5,511 bases of DNA from Candidatus Krumholzibacteriia bacterium (lineage in GTDB: Bacteria > Krumholzibacteriota > Krumholzibacteriia > LZORAL124-64-63). The translations under genes were made by a program, and so were the position numbers. Positions 1-5,511 of the stretch are shown piece after piece. Below the pieces are notes generated by a model, which was given only the letters and a program-made list of their open reading frames with translations, was not told where the DNA came from and did no database searches. The stretch covers positions 1-5,511 of the forward strand of contig JAUUYW010000242.1 of the NCBI GenBank assembly GCA_030590265.1. The letters run 5' to 3'. Position 1 is the stretch's first letter. Every line of letters begins with the position of its first letter.

Positions 1-869
1 CCCAACAGAAGGGGCAAGACGATAGCGACCGGCCGGGTCATCTCGATAATAGCCGTCACATCAGTGCTGAGTCCGTCATGAAACAAGACGGTGGCCAAGC
101 CAATAAACACCAGATAAATGCAGGCGGAAATAATCTGGGCGTTGCGCATGGTCTTGATGCGTTGTTCGGCCGGATGTTGGCTGCCCAGATAGCGGGAGGT
201 CTCAAACCCCTGCACAACAATCAGCAGGCCGAGGACAATGCGCAGATCCCGAAAATTGATGTCGGTTGAGAGTGGGGAAAGGGCCCAGTTTCCACCCATC
301 AGAAGCTGGCCGTTGTAAACCATCAACGCCAACAGGAGGGCTCCGATCACTCCCAGATTCAAGCTCACCGCAAACCGTTCCACTTTTTCCAGTTCATCCA
401 GCCCGCGCCAAATGCCTATCCCGCCAATCAAAATCAAGAGCGCTGAAGTGATGATGTTGGCCACCATTGGATCCTGAATTCCAAAGCCGCGCAGAACAAA
501 GGCCGCCAGGAGCTGAAGGTAATAGCTCACCGAGACAAAGTAGGCAGCCGAGAGCACAATGCGTGAAACAAAGGCGATTTCCTGAATTGCGCCCTGTTTG
601 GAATGTTCGATGGGTTCGAAATAGCGGATATTAAACCGAATCGTGCTGCCCACCAAATATGCCAGCACCAACAATGCAGTCATGAAAAAGAGGGCCAGAT
701 TCCCCACGACGCCAGCCAAAAGAGGAGCACTGACGAGAAATCCACTGCCCATGATTGAGGCCAAGGGAGTTACGGTGGCCTTCCAGTCCGAACTGCCGGC
801 GAGTTTTTTTGAAAAAGCCAGGTAGCCGGCCAGTGCCAAGGCAGTGGCTATGATTACGCCATTGAGCAT
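1..869 (-). CDS. Polytopic membrane protein, probable APC-superfamily-like permease (C-terminus cut by window edge)
   Basis: The frame is open on the minus strand from an ATG at 869-867 to the left edge, giving 289 full codons with no stop, so the protein is partial at its C-terminus. It is very hydrophobic, with about eight or nine candidate membrane helices near residues 3-20, 33-53, 56-77, 103-125, 136-154, 166-186, 209-225, 244-263 and from 279 on. Residues 38-52 read SIMGSGFLVSAPLLA, a glycine-rich broken-helix motif like that in the first core helix of APC/LeuT-fold transporters. Residues 215-228 (LIVVQGFETSRYLG) resemble the helix-6 FEG/FE region of that superfamily, followed by a charged loop RIKTMRNAQ typical of a cytoplasmic turn. 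The family call is from motif resemblance only, and the substrate cannot be read; an amino acid or cation-coupled solute would be the default guess. The ATG is preceded on its strand by GGAG with 8 bases of spacing. The gene is divergent from the HAF-repeat gene. The membrane-protein call is secure; the APC assignment is moderate. Confidence 0.8.
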   Translation of the reverse strand, partial: MLNGVIIATALALAGYLAFSKKLAGSSDWKATVTPLASIMGSGFLVSAPLLAGVVGNLALFFMTALLVLAYLVGSTIRFNIRYFEPIEHSKQGAIQEIAFVSRIVLSAAYFVSVSYYLQLLAAFVLRGFGIQDPMVANIITSALLILIGGIGIWRGLDELEKVERFAVSLNLGVIGALLLALMVYNGQLLMGGNWALSPLSTDINFRDLRIVLGLLIVVQGFETSRYLGSQHPAEQRIKTMRNAQIISACIYLVFIGLATVLFHDGLSTDVTAIIEMTRPVAIVLPLLL

Positions 870-877
870 GAGGTCAA

Positions 878-881
878 CTCC
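878..881 (-). promoter_or_regulatory. Ribosome binding site of the permease gene
   Basis: On the minus strand GGAG lies 8 bases before the ATG at 869. It supports this start over the nearby upstream ATGs, which are out of frame with the open membrane-protein frame; one of them runs into a TGA almost at once. Confidence 0.55.
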
Positions 882-1002
882 ATTCCAGCATGACTGCTCC
901 ATACCAACATGAAAAGGGTCACAGTGGATTTTCTAAAAATCAGGAAAAAATGATGTCCAATATTAAGTGCTTCGCTAGTCGCACCATCCTAAACACGATT
1001 CT

Positions 1003-1027
1003 TTCAATTGGCCAACACCATATTGAA
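1003..1027. repeat. Imperfect inverted repeat / possible operator or hairpin
   Basis: TTCAATTGG (1003-1011) faces CCA-T-ATTGAA (1018-1027). This gives nine base pairs with one unpaired T at 1021 and a six-base loop CCAACA. It lies in the middle of the divergent intergenic region, where an operator or a transcript-end hairpin would both be plausible. No T-run follows on either strand, so it is not a standard terminator. The function is not known; a 6+3 pair repeat can arise by chance in this length. Confidence 0.35.
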
Positions 1028-1185
1028 CCTCCTGGGGCCCGTATCATTTTAGAGTTGGCCATCACGGGATCACCCCAAGCTGACAATCATATAACGAATT
1101 ACATGATTTCTGCACATTTTCGGGACACCCTGTGTGGCGAGGGCAAAGATATTGTGACTATCATGTCTACTCCTTCGAGTCATGG

Positions 1186-1215
1186 GGTGCGGTGGGCACC
1201 ATCCCGGACCGCACC
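1186..1215 (+). repeat. Strong GC-rich hairpin in the probable leader of the HAF-repeat gene
   Basis: GGTGCGGT (1186-1193) and ACCGCACC (1208-1215) are a perfect 8-base inverted repeat. The 14-base loop can pair further, GGG (1194-1196) with CCC (1203-1205), leaving a GG bulge and a CACCAT loop. The end lies 79 bases before the ATG at 1295. A T-rich stretch TCTTTT follows only about ten bases later, so it is at best a weak terminator. It could be a leader structure or attenuator, or it could end a short upstream transcript. The pairing is seen directly; the role is inferred. Confidence 0.5.
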
Positions 1216-1229
1216 GACTTGATGTCTTT

Positions 1230-1245
1230 TCCTCGGCAACGAGGA
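1230..1245 (+). repeat. Small hairpin with GCAA (GNRA) tetraloop
   Basis: TCCTCG (1230-1235) and CGAGGA (1240-1245) form six perfect pairs closed by GCAA, which fits the stable GNRA tetraloop class. It lies 15 bases after the hairpin at 1186-1215 and 49 bases before the start codon at 1295, so it is probably in the 5' leader if transcription starts upstream of it. A further 8-base palindrome TGCCGGCA occupies 1250-1257. No known riboswitch class is recognised. Confidence 0.4.
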
Positions 1246-1284
1246 TTCTTGCCGGCAGAGGTATTCTGTTGTGACACACTAGTT

Positions 1285-1289
1285 GGAGG
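1285..1289 (+). promoter_or_regulatory. Ribosome binding site of the HAF-repeat gene
   Basis: GGAGG lies 5 bases before the ATG at 1295 and 8 bases before a second ATG at 1298. It argues against the TTG at 1283, which overlaps the site itself. Either ATG works and the proteins differ by one methionine; 1295 is used here. Confidence 0.8.
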
Positions 1290-1294
1290 TATTC

Positions 1295-2677
1295 ATGATG
1301 AAGAAGACTAACGCGTTTTTTGCCTGTCTCCTGATTTCCATGATTGGATTGGGATCCATGGCCCTGGCCGGGGGTACTTTTGAAGTATTACCCATGGGGT
1401 CAAGTTTCTTTCCCGGGGCGATTCATGCCAGCTATGACGGCACTGTTATCGGTGGCTCTTGGGGTGGTTTGTTCTTGTACACCGAAGATGGTGGTTTGGT
1501 TTACCTGGCCGATATGGGCGATACCCCAGAAGGTCTTAATGGTCACTATCTGAGCAGTGATGGACTTAACCTCTCCGTTCAATTTGACAATGCAGAAGCC
1601 CTTGATCAGGCCGGGTATTGGAATGACGACGAAGGTTATAATCTCATTCCGATTACTCCCGATGGAGAACCTTGCGGAAGCGGCATCAGCTCCCCATATG
1701 AATTGAATTTCGACGGCACCATGGGCACCGGTTTGCAGTGGGTCGGCTGTTCAGCCGTGGCCTACAAATGGACCAAGGGAGTTGGAACCGTCAACCTGGG
1801 CACCAGTGGCAACAGCAGCCGCGGCACCGGTATCAGTGATGATGGAACGACCGTGGTTGGCTTTGATGAGCACCCCGTCCAGGGTCACCGGCGCGCTGCC
1901 ATGTGGACTGACGATGTTGTCGGGCCACAAATGGTTGTTAACGCAGATGATGCGAGCGAATGTTTAGCCACATCCAGCGATGGTTCCATGATCTGTGGTA
2001 CCTGGGGCACCTCAGCCCTGTACTGGGACAACAATGTTGGTGCCATCAACCTGGGCACTCTGCCCGGGGACGAGAATTGGGGCAGCATCGCTTTTGATAT
2101 TTCCGATGACGGAAAAGTGGTTGGCTTCAGTGGCAACCGCTTCTTCAGCACTCCCCGGGCCTTCATCTGGACTCCCGAAGACGGCATGATGCTGTTCTCG
2201 GATTATCTGGACCAGGAAGGTGTGACCGGTCATGAGGGATTGGCTCTCGATTCTATCACTGGTATTTCCGGTGACGGGATGACCATTGTGGGTGCTTTCG
2301 TTAACGAAGATTTCTTCCTGGAACCCTTCGTCGTGCGTCTGAACGGCACCGTTGGCAACGAAGATGTGGTGGAAGATGAAGTTGAGGATGTTCCTTCCCT
2401 GGCCACCGCTCTGCTGGGTGCCTATCCCAACCCCTTCAACCCCATGACCTCGGTCAAATTCAATCTGGAACGTGAACAGAACGTGCAGATTTTTGTTTAT
2501 GACATGTCCGGTCGTCTGGTTCGTGAACTGACTGATCAGGTGTTCTCCGCTGGTGAACACAGTGTTGTCTGGCAAGGACGTGACTCCAACGGTCGCGCCG
2601 TCTCTTCCGGCAACTACATGTTGTATATGGTGACTGAGCAAGAGACCCGCACCAGCAAAATGGCCCTGGTACGGTAA
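1295..2677 (+). CDS. Secreted HAF-repeat (probable seven-bladed propeller) protein with C-terminal FlgD-Ig/type A sorting-like module
   Basis: The product has 460 residues. Residues 1-25 form a signal peptide: MMKK, a hydrophobic core, then SMALA before G26, a good signal peptidase I site. There is no lipobox at the cleavage site, so a lipoprotein is unlikely. Residues about 43-350 carry seven diverged copies of a unit with a DG turn, a V-G strand and then A-x-W, as in GISDDGTTVVG and RAFIWTPEDG. The DG pairs sit at 48, 89, 140, 183, 229, 272 and 327, a spacing of 41-55. This matches the extracellular HAF repeat family, and seven copies suggest a closed beta-propeller. An acidic linker rich in E, D and V (356-367) precedes the C-terminal domain (376-460), which reads YPNPFNPMTSVKFNL, VYDMSGRLVREL, SGNYMLYM and ends KMALVR. 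This is the FlgD-Ig-like/type A C-terminal module that in FCB-type bacteria can direct export or surface attachment. Binding partner and enzymatic activity, if any, cannot be read. A terminator follows the stop. Confidence 0.9.
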   Translation: MMKKTNAFFACLLISMIGLGSMALAGGTFEVLPMGSSFFPGAIHASYDGTVIGGSWGGLFLYTEDGGLVYLADMGDTPEGLNGHYLSSDGLNLSVQFDNAEALDQAGYWNDDEGYNLIPITPDGEPCGSGISSPYELNFDGTMGTGLQWVGCSAVAYKWTKGVGTVNLGTSGNSSRGTGISDDGTTVVGFDEHPVQGHRRAAMWTDDVVGPQMVVNADDASECLATSSDGSMICGTWGTSALYWDNNVGAINLGTLPGDENWGSIAFDISDDGKVVGFSGNRFFSTPRAFIWTPEDGMMLFSDYLDQEGVTGHEGLALDSITGISGDGMTIVGAFVNEDFFLEPFVVRLNGTVGNEDVVEDEVEDVPSLATALLGAYPNPFNPMTSVKFNLEREQNVQIFVYDMSGRLVRELTDQVFSAGEHSVVWQGRDSNGRAVSSGNYMLYMVTEQETRTSKMALVR

Positions 2678-2693
2678 GAAGAGTTGATTGAAG

Positions 2694-2720
2694 AGAGCCC
2701 CGGCCTGGTGCCGGGGCTTT
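2694..2720 (+). terminator. Rho-independent-like terminator after the HAF-repeat gene
   Basis: AGCCCCGGC (2696-2704) pairs perfectly with GCCGGGGCT (2710-2718) around a five-base loop CTGGT. A G-T and an A-T pair extend the base to 2694-2720. The stem starts 16 bases after the TAA. The tail is only TTTCCC, so termination may be partial and some read-through into the protease gene is possible. The stem is symmetrical, but the T-run orientation and position fit plus-strand transcription. Confidence 0.85.
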
Positions 2721-2758
2721 CCCGTAATGGTGCGCATTGTTATTGGGATCAGATTCGC

Positions 2759-2763
2759 GGAGG
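2759..2763 (+). promoter_or_regulatory. Ribosome binding site of the S8 protease gene
   Basis: GGAGG lies 8 bases before the ATG at 2772, an ideal spacing that fixes the start just ahead of a clear signal peptide. Only about 40 bases separate it from the terminator, and no convincing promoter is visible there. The gene may therefore use a weak local promoter or read-through. Confidence 0.8.
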
Positions 2764-2771
2764 CTAAGGAC

Positions 2772-5511
2772 ATGAAACGCTTGACCATCGTCACTGTTTT
2801 GTTGATGGCTTTGCCAGGGTTTGTTATTTCAGCAGGGGACATTGGACTACGGCTGCAACATGCCATCGAAGCGGGGGACAACGGTCCTCGCCAAGCGGAC
2901 GGATCCTATCCAGTGTGGATCTATTTCAAGGATAAAAATATCGATCCTCAAGATTTGCCGGCTGCACTTGCCGATGCTCGTGCGTCACTATCCGCTCGGG
3001 CCCTGGCTCGTCGGGAGCGGGTCAATCCGGTTGGGAAGGCTGCCATTGATTTGAGGGATGTGCCCGTGGCTCCTGCTTATCTGTCGGCGGTGGCTGCTAC
3101 AGGTGCTCAACCTCGTCGACAATCCCGCTGGATCAACGCCGGAAGCTTCAACGCCACGGTCGATCAGATCGAGGCCATCAACCGGTTGCCTTTTGTGGCC
3201 AAGGTTGATTTGCTGGCCCAATTTGTGCGGCCTGTCATCGAACCCGATCCATCTGCACGGGCCGAGGCCGATGCAGCGGTGGAGGCGGCTCAGAAGCGCA
3301 GCGCCGGCCGTTGGACTATCGACTACGGAGCTTCCTTGCCAACCCTGGAACAGATCAACGTTCCCCCAGTCCATGATCTGGGACTTTCCGGATCCGGTGT
3401 GATCATCGCCCAGTTGGATGCCGGTTTCGTGCTCACACACATTTCTCTGCAACATATCCCGATCCTTGACCAGTGGGATTTTGTGCATGATGACGATTCG
3501 GTGGAATGGGAACCAGGTGACCATGAATGGCAGCACCGCCATGGCTCCCAGGTGCTTTCAACTTACGCAGGATTCAGCAGTGGCGAGCTGGTGGGTCCGG
3601 CTTATGGAGCGTCGGTAATTCTGGCCATGACCGAAGACACTGGTAGTGAAACAGAGATCGAAGAAGACAATTGGGTCGCCGCCGTGGAGTGGGTTGAATC
3701 GCTTGGTGCCGATATGATCACCAGCAGTCTTGGCTATTTTTACTGGTATGATTACGAAGATATGGATGGGAACACCGCTGTCACCACAGTGGCCGCAGAC
3801 ATGGCTGTCGAGCGGGGGATGCCGGTCTATACAAGTGCCGGAAATGAACGTGATAATCCTGATTGGGGATATTTGACTGCCCCGGCTGATGGCGACAGTG
3901 TGGTGGCCATGGCCGCGGTGGACCTGGATGGGGATGTTGCCTCTTTCAGCTCTCCCGGCCCCACTTATGACGGACGTTTCAAACCTGATCTGGCCGCCCA
4001 GGGCATGAGTGTTTTTGTCGCCAATTATTACAATGATGATTATTACATGACGGCCAATGGCACCAGCTTTGCCGCACCTCTGGTTGCAGGAGTTGGAGCC
4101 TTGATTTTGGAAAGGGTGCCCAGCTTGACACCCATGCAGGTGCGGGAAGCTTTGCGGCAAACCGCCAGCCATCCCGAAAACCCGGACAATGATACGGGCT
4201 GGGGAATCATCGACGCCTTCGCTGCAGTGACCTATTGGGGGCCCCTGATTCAACACGATCCTTTGCCTGATACTGAAAATACGGCAGGGCCTTACACTGT
4301 AAACGCCACCATTACCAGTCGCACGGGATTGGACCTCGATTCCTTGTCATTGTATTGGAGGCAGGAAGGCGGTCCTTGGAATCGAGAACCCCTGTTGGAA
4401 ATGGGCGGCGATCTTTTTAGCGGGGACATTCCCGGCCTCATGGGCGGTGGATTGATTGAATACCACTTAATCGCCGGTGATGACCAGGGAATTACAATAA
4501 TAGCTCCACATGGGGGACTGGAAACACCTTGGTCATTTGTTGTGGGAACGGATTTAGTTCCTCCTCTGATGTTCCATGTTGCCCTGATCGATCAGGTTCC
4601 CGCCAACTGGCCTCCCACAGTTTCAGCATTGGTTACGGACAATGTTGGTGTTGCCCAGGTGGAATTGGAATACCGCCTGAATGGTGGAGGCAGCCAAGGA
4701 CCTTTCCCACTGATCCAGACGGAAGATTTGTTTGAATTGGAATTTCCTCTTTCTGCTGGCGAAATTGCAGTGGGTGACGAAATCCAGTACACGGTCACCG
4801 CCTACGATGGGGCCGCGATCCCCAATGCATCTGTCAGCGGTCCCTGGGATGTTTTTGTGGTTGCTTCCCTGGGCGAAATCCTGGTCATTGACAACACCGA
4901 GTTCGGCAGGGAACTCCCCGGGGACAAGGATGCCCGCACCCAGGGCACGGACATGGCCCAGTGGTTGGTCGATGCCGGGTACACCGTGGAAATTCTCCCT
5001 CCGGATGAAATCAGTGGCGATCAACTCCAGGGGCGTGATGCCGTCTTCCTGGCCGCCAGCAACAATCCATATCCTGTAGGATTTCCTTTACTGCGCTCAA
5101 ACCTGGTGGCCTACGCCAATCAAGGCGGGCGTATTCTGGTGGAAGGCGGTGCGGTGGCCGATGCGGTTTTCTCCTCAGTATTCGACCCTGAATTTGCCGC
5201 TGATGTTCTTCACGTCGATGAATGGTGGGGGGCTGGAATTGGTCCTATGGTGCCCACGGCGGGGCTTGAACATCATCCCTTCATGGTAAGACCCCACCTG
5301 TTGGATATTCCAGTGGAACTGGATATGTCCATCAACCCCTATGATCTTGCAGCCAGCGATGTGGTTGTGCCCTCTTCAGATGCGGACCTGGTCATGCGTT
5401 CCATCTTCAACGCCACCGTGGCCGGAGTTGTAACTTATGACGACAACACCGGACCCGAAGCAGGCCAGGTTGTTTACATGACCTTCGACCTGGGCTATCT
5501 GGAGGAAGCAG
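2772..5511 (+). CDS. Large secreted subtilisin-family (S8) serine protease with C-terminal beta-sandwich repeats and ThuA/amidotransferase-like domain (C-terminus cut by window edge)
   Basis: This is an exported endopeptidase; 913 codons are present and the frame runs off the right edge. Residues 1-21 are a signal peptide (MKRLTIVTVLLMALPGFVISA). Residues about 46-155 (YPVWIYFKDK, then ALARRERV, SRWINAGSFNATV and LPFVAKVD) match the prodomain style of secreted S8 proteases of FCB bacteria. The catalytic domain spans about 195-488: Asp216 in IIAQLDAGF, His257 in HRHGSQVLST, oxyanion Asn358 in TSAGNE and Ser432 in NGTSFAAPLVAG. The full triad is present, so it should be active. Residues 490-594 and 595-699 are two related beta-sandwich repeats, aligning at TVNATITS / TVSALVTD and IEYHLIAGDDQG / IQYTVTAYDGA. 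From 701 (GEILVIDNTEFG) a Rossmann-like domain begins, with DGYTVE-type and GGRILVEGGAV segments, resembling class I amidotransferase/ThuA-like modules. No catalytic residues can be confirmed in that domain. A sorting module like that of the upstream protein may lie beyond the window. Substrates are not known; nutrient digestion or processing of surface proteins are both plausible. Confidence 0.93.
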   Translation, partial: MKRLTIVTVLLMALPGFVISAGDIGLRLQHAIEAGDNGPRQADGSYPVWIYFKDKNIDPQDLPAALADARASLSARALARRERVNPVGKAAIDLRDVPVAPAYLSAVAATGAQPRRQSRWINAGSFNATVDQIEAINRLPFVAKVDLLAQFVRPVIEPDPSARAEADAAVEAAQKRSAGRWTIDYGASLPTLEQINVPPVHDLGLSGSGVIIAQLDAGFVLTHISLQHIPILDQWDFVHDDDSVEWEPGDHEWQHRHGSQVLSTYAGFSSGELVGPAYGASVILAMTEDTGSETEIEEDNWVAAVEWVESLGADMITSSLGYFYWYDYEDMDGNTAVTTVAADMAVERGMPVYTSAGNERDNPDWGYLTAPADGDSVVAMAAVDLDGDVASFSSPGPTYDGRFKPDLAAQGMSVFVANYYNDDYYMTANGTSFAAPLVAGVGALILERVPSLTPMQVREALRQTASHPENPDNDTGWGIIDAFAAVTYWGPLIQHDPLPDTENTAGPYTVNATITSRTGLDLDSLSLYWRQEGGPWNREPLLEMGGDLFSGDIPGLMGGGLIEYHLIAGDDQGITIIAPHGGLETPWSFVVGTDLVPPLMFHVALIDQVPANWPPTVSALVTDNVGVAQVELEYRLNGGGSQGPFPLIQTEDLFELEFPLSAGEIAVGDEIQYTVTAYDGAAIPNASVSGPWDVFVVASLGEILVIDNTEFGRELPGDKDARTQGTDMAQWLVDAGYTVEILPPDEISGDQLQGRDAVFLAASNNPYPVGFPLLRSNLVAYANQGGRILVEGGAVADAVFSSVFDPEFAADVLHVDEWWGAGIGPMVPTAGLEHHPFMVRPHLLDIPVELDMSINPYDLAASDVVVPSSDADLVMRSIFNATVAGVVTYDDNTGPEAGQVVYMTFDLGYLEEA

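Larger units (their letters stand above)
870..1294. other. Divergent intergenic region, no convincing gene
   Basis: This 425-base stretch separates the minus-strand permease from the plus-strand HAF-repeat gene and should contain both promoters. I could not place a promoter with confidence. On the minus strand TTGGCC followed after 18 bases by TAGGAT (about 1014 down to 985) is a weak sigma70-like candidate for the permease. On the plus strand no -35/-10 pair stands out before 1295. The region holds three inverted repeats (listed separately). Several short open frames cross it, but none looks like a protein family I know. The best of them begins at 950 behind AGGA and would give 90 residues; it is treated as unlikely. 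Confidence 0.6.

Noticed and set aside
981..1204. Nine-base direct repeat GCACCATCC at 981-989 and 1196-1204
   Set aside because: A single repeated 9-mer in about 400 bases is expected by chance fairly often, and no further copies or flanking similarity are seen.
890..1222. Plus-strand open frame of 110 codons (or 90 from the ATG at 950, behind AGGA) filling the intergenic region
   Set aside because: The ATG at 890 has no ribosome binding site. The translation has no recognisable domain, signal or family resemblance, and its last codons run through the 1186-1215 hairpin. Conservation in relatives would be needed to revive it.
1070..1279. Minus-strand open frame of 69 codons in the intergenic region
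   Set aside because: It has irregular composition and no known motif, and it overlaps the leader of the HAF-repeat gene on the opposite strand.
1283..1294. TTG at 1283 as the start of the HAF-repeat protein
   Set aside because: It overlaps the GGAGG ribosome binding site at 1285-1289, which is correctly spaced for the ATGs at 1295/1298.
2012..2881. Minus-strand open frame of 289 codons antisense to the HAF-repeat gene and crossing the terminator
   Set aside because: It lies over a gene with clear signal peptide, repeats and C-terminal domain, and it would be transcribed through the terminator hairpin. It is explained by the codon use of the sense gene.
3558..4256. Minus-strand open frame of 232 codons antisense to the protease catalytic domain (and another at 2988-3542)
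   Set aside because: The sense frame contains all subtilase catalytic motifs in order. The antisense translations are His/Gly/Ile-rich shadow sequences without domains.
1..5511. Mobile element, CRISPR, phage or defence system
   Set aside because: There are no transposase or integrase motifs, no regularly spaced repeats, and no nuclease or toxin-antitoxin genes. The only repeats are short hairpins and protein-level repeats.

Overview
The window appears to come from an uncultured or environmental bacterium of the Fibrobacteres-Chlorobi-Bacteroidetes (FCB) group or a neighbouring candidate phylum such as Krumholzibacteriota, Eisenbacteria, Latescibacterota or the KSB1/Calditrichaeota type. The main evidence is the C-terminal module of the middle gene (YPNPFNPMTSVKFNL, then VYDMSGRLVREL, then SGNYMLYM). 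This FlgD-Ig-like/type A C-terminal domain is typical of secreted proteins in those lineages. A large secreted S8 protease next to it fits the same picture. This placement is an inference from domain style, not from a marker gene.

Layout. Positions 1-869 (minus strand) hold the N-terminal 289 codons of a polytopic membrane protein, probably an APC-superfamily-like permease, cut by the left edge. Positions 870-1294 are a 425-base divergent intergenic region with no convincing gene. It holds three inverted repeats, two of them in the probable leader of the next gene. Positions 1295-2677 (plus strand) encode a complete 460-residue secreted protein: a signal peptide, seven HAF-type repeats (probably a seven-bladed beta-propeller), an acidic linker and the C-terminal FlgD/type A module. 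A strong hairpin terminator follows at 2696-2718. Positions 2772-5511 (plus strand) encode the first 913 codons of a very large secreted subtilisin-family (S8) protease, cut by the right edge: signal peptide, propeptide, catalytic domain with all four key residues present, two tandem beta-sandwich repeats, and the start of a glutamine-amidotransferase-like (ThuA-like) domain.

How the genes relate. The two plus-strand genes are tandem and both products are predicted to leave the cytoplasm. The terminator in the 94-base gap suggests they are mostly separate transcription units rather than a tight operon. The permease is divergent and has no visible functional tie to the others. No mobile element, CRISPR array, tRNA or rRNA gene is visible. 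I do not see a convincing new multi-gene system. The most interesting points are the domain architectures of the two exported proteins and the structured leader upstream of the HAF protein.
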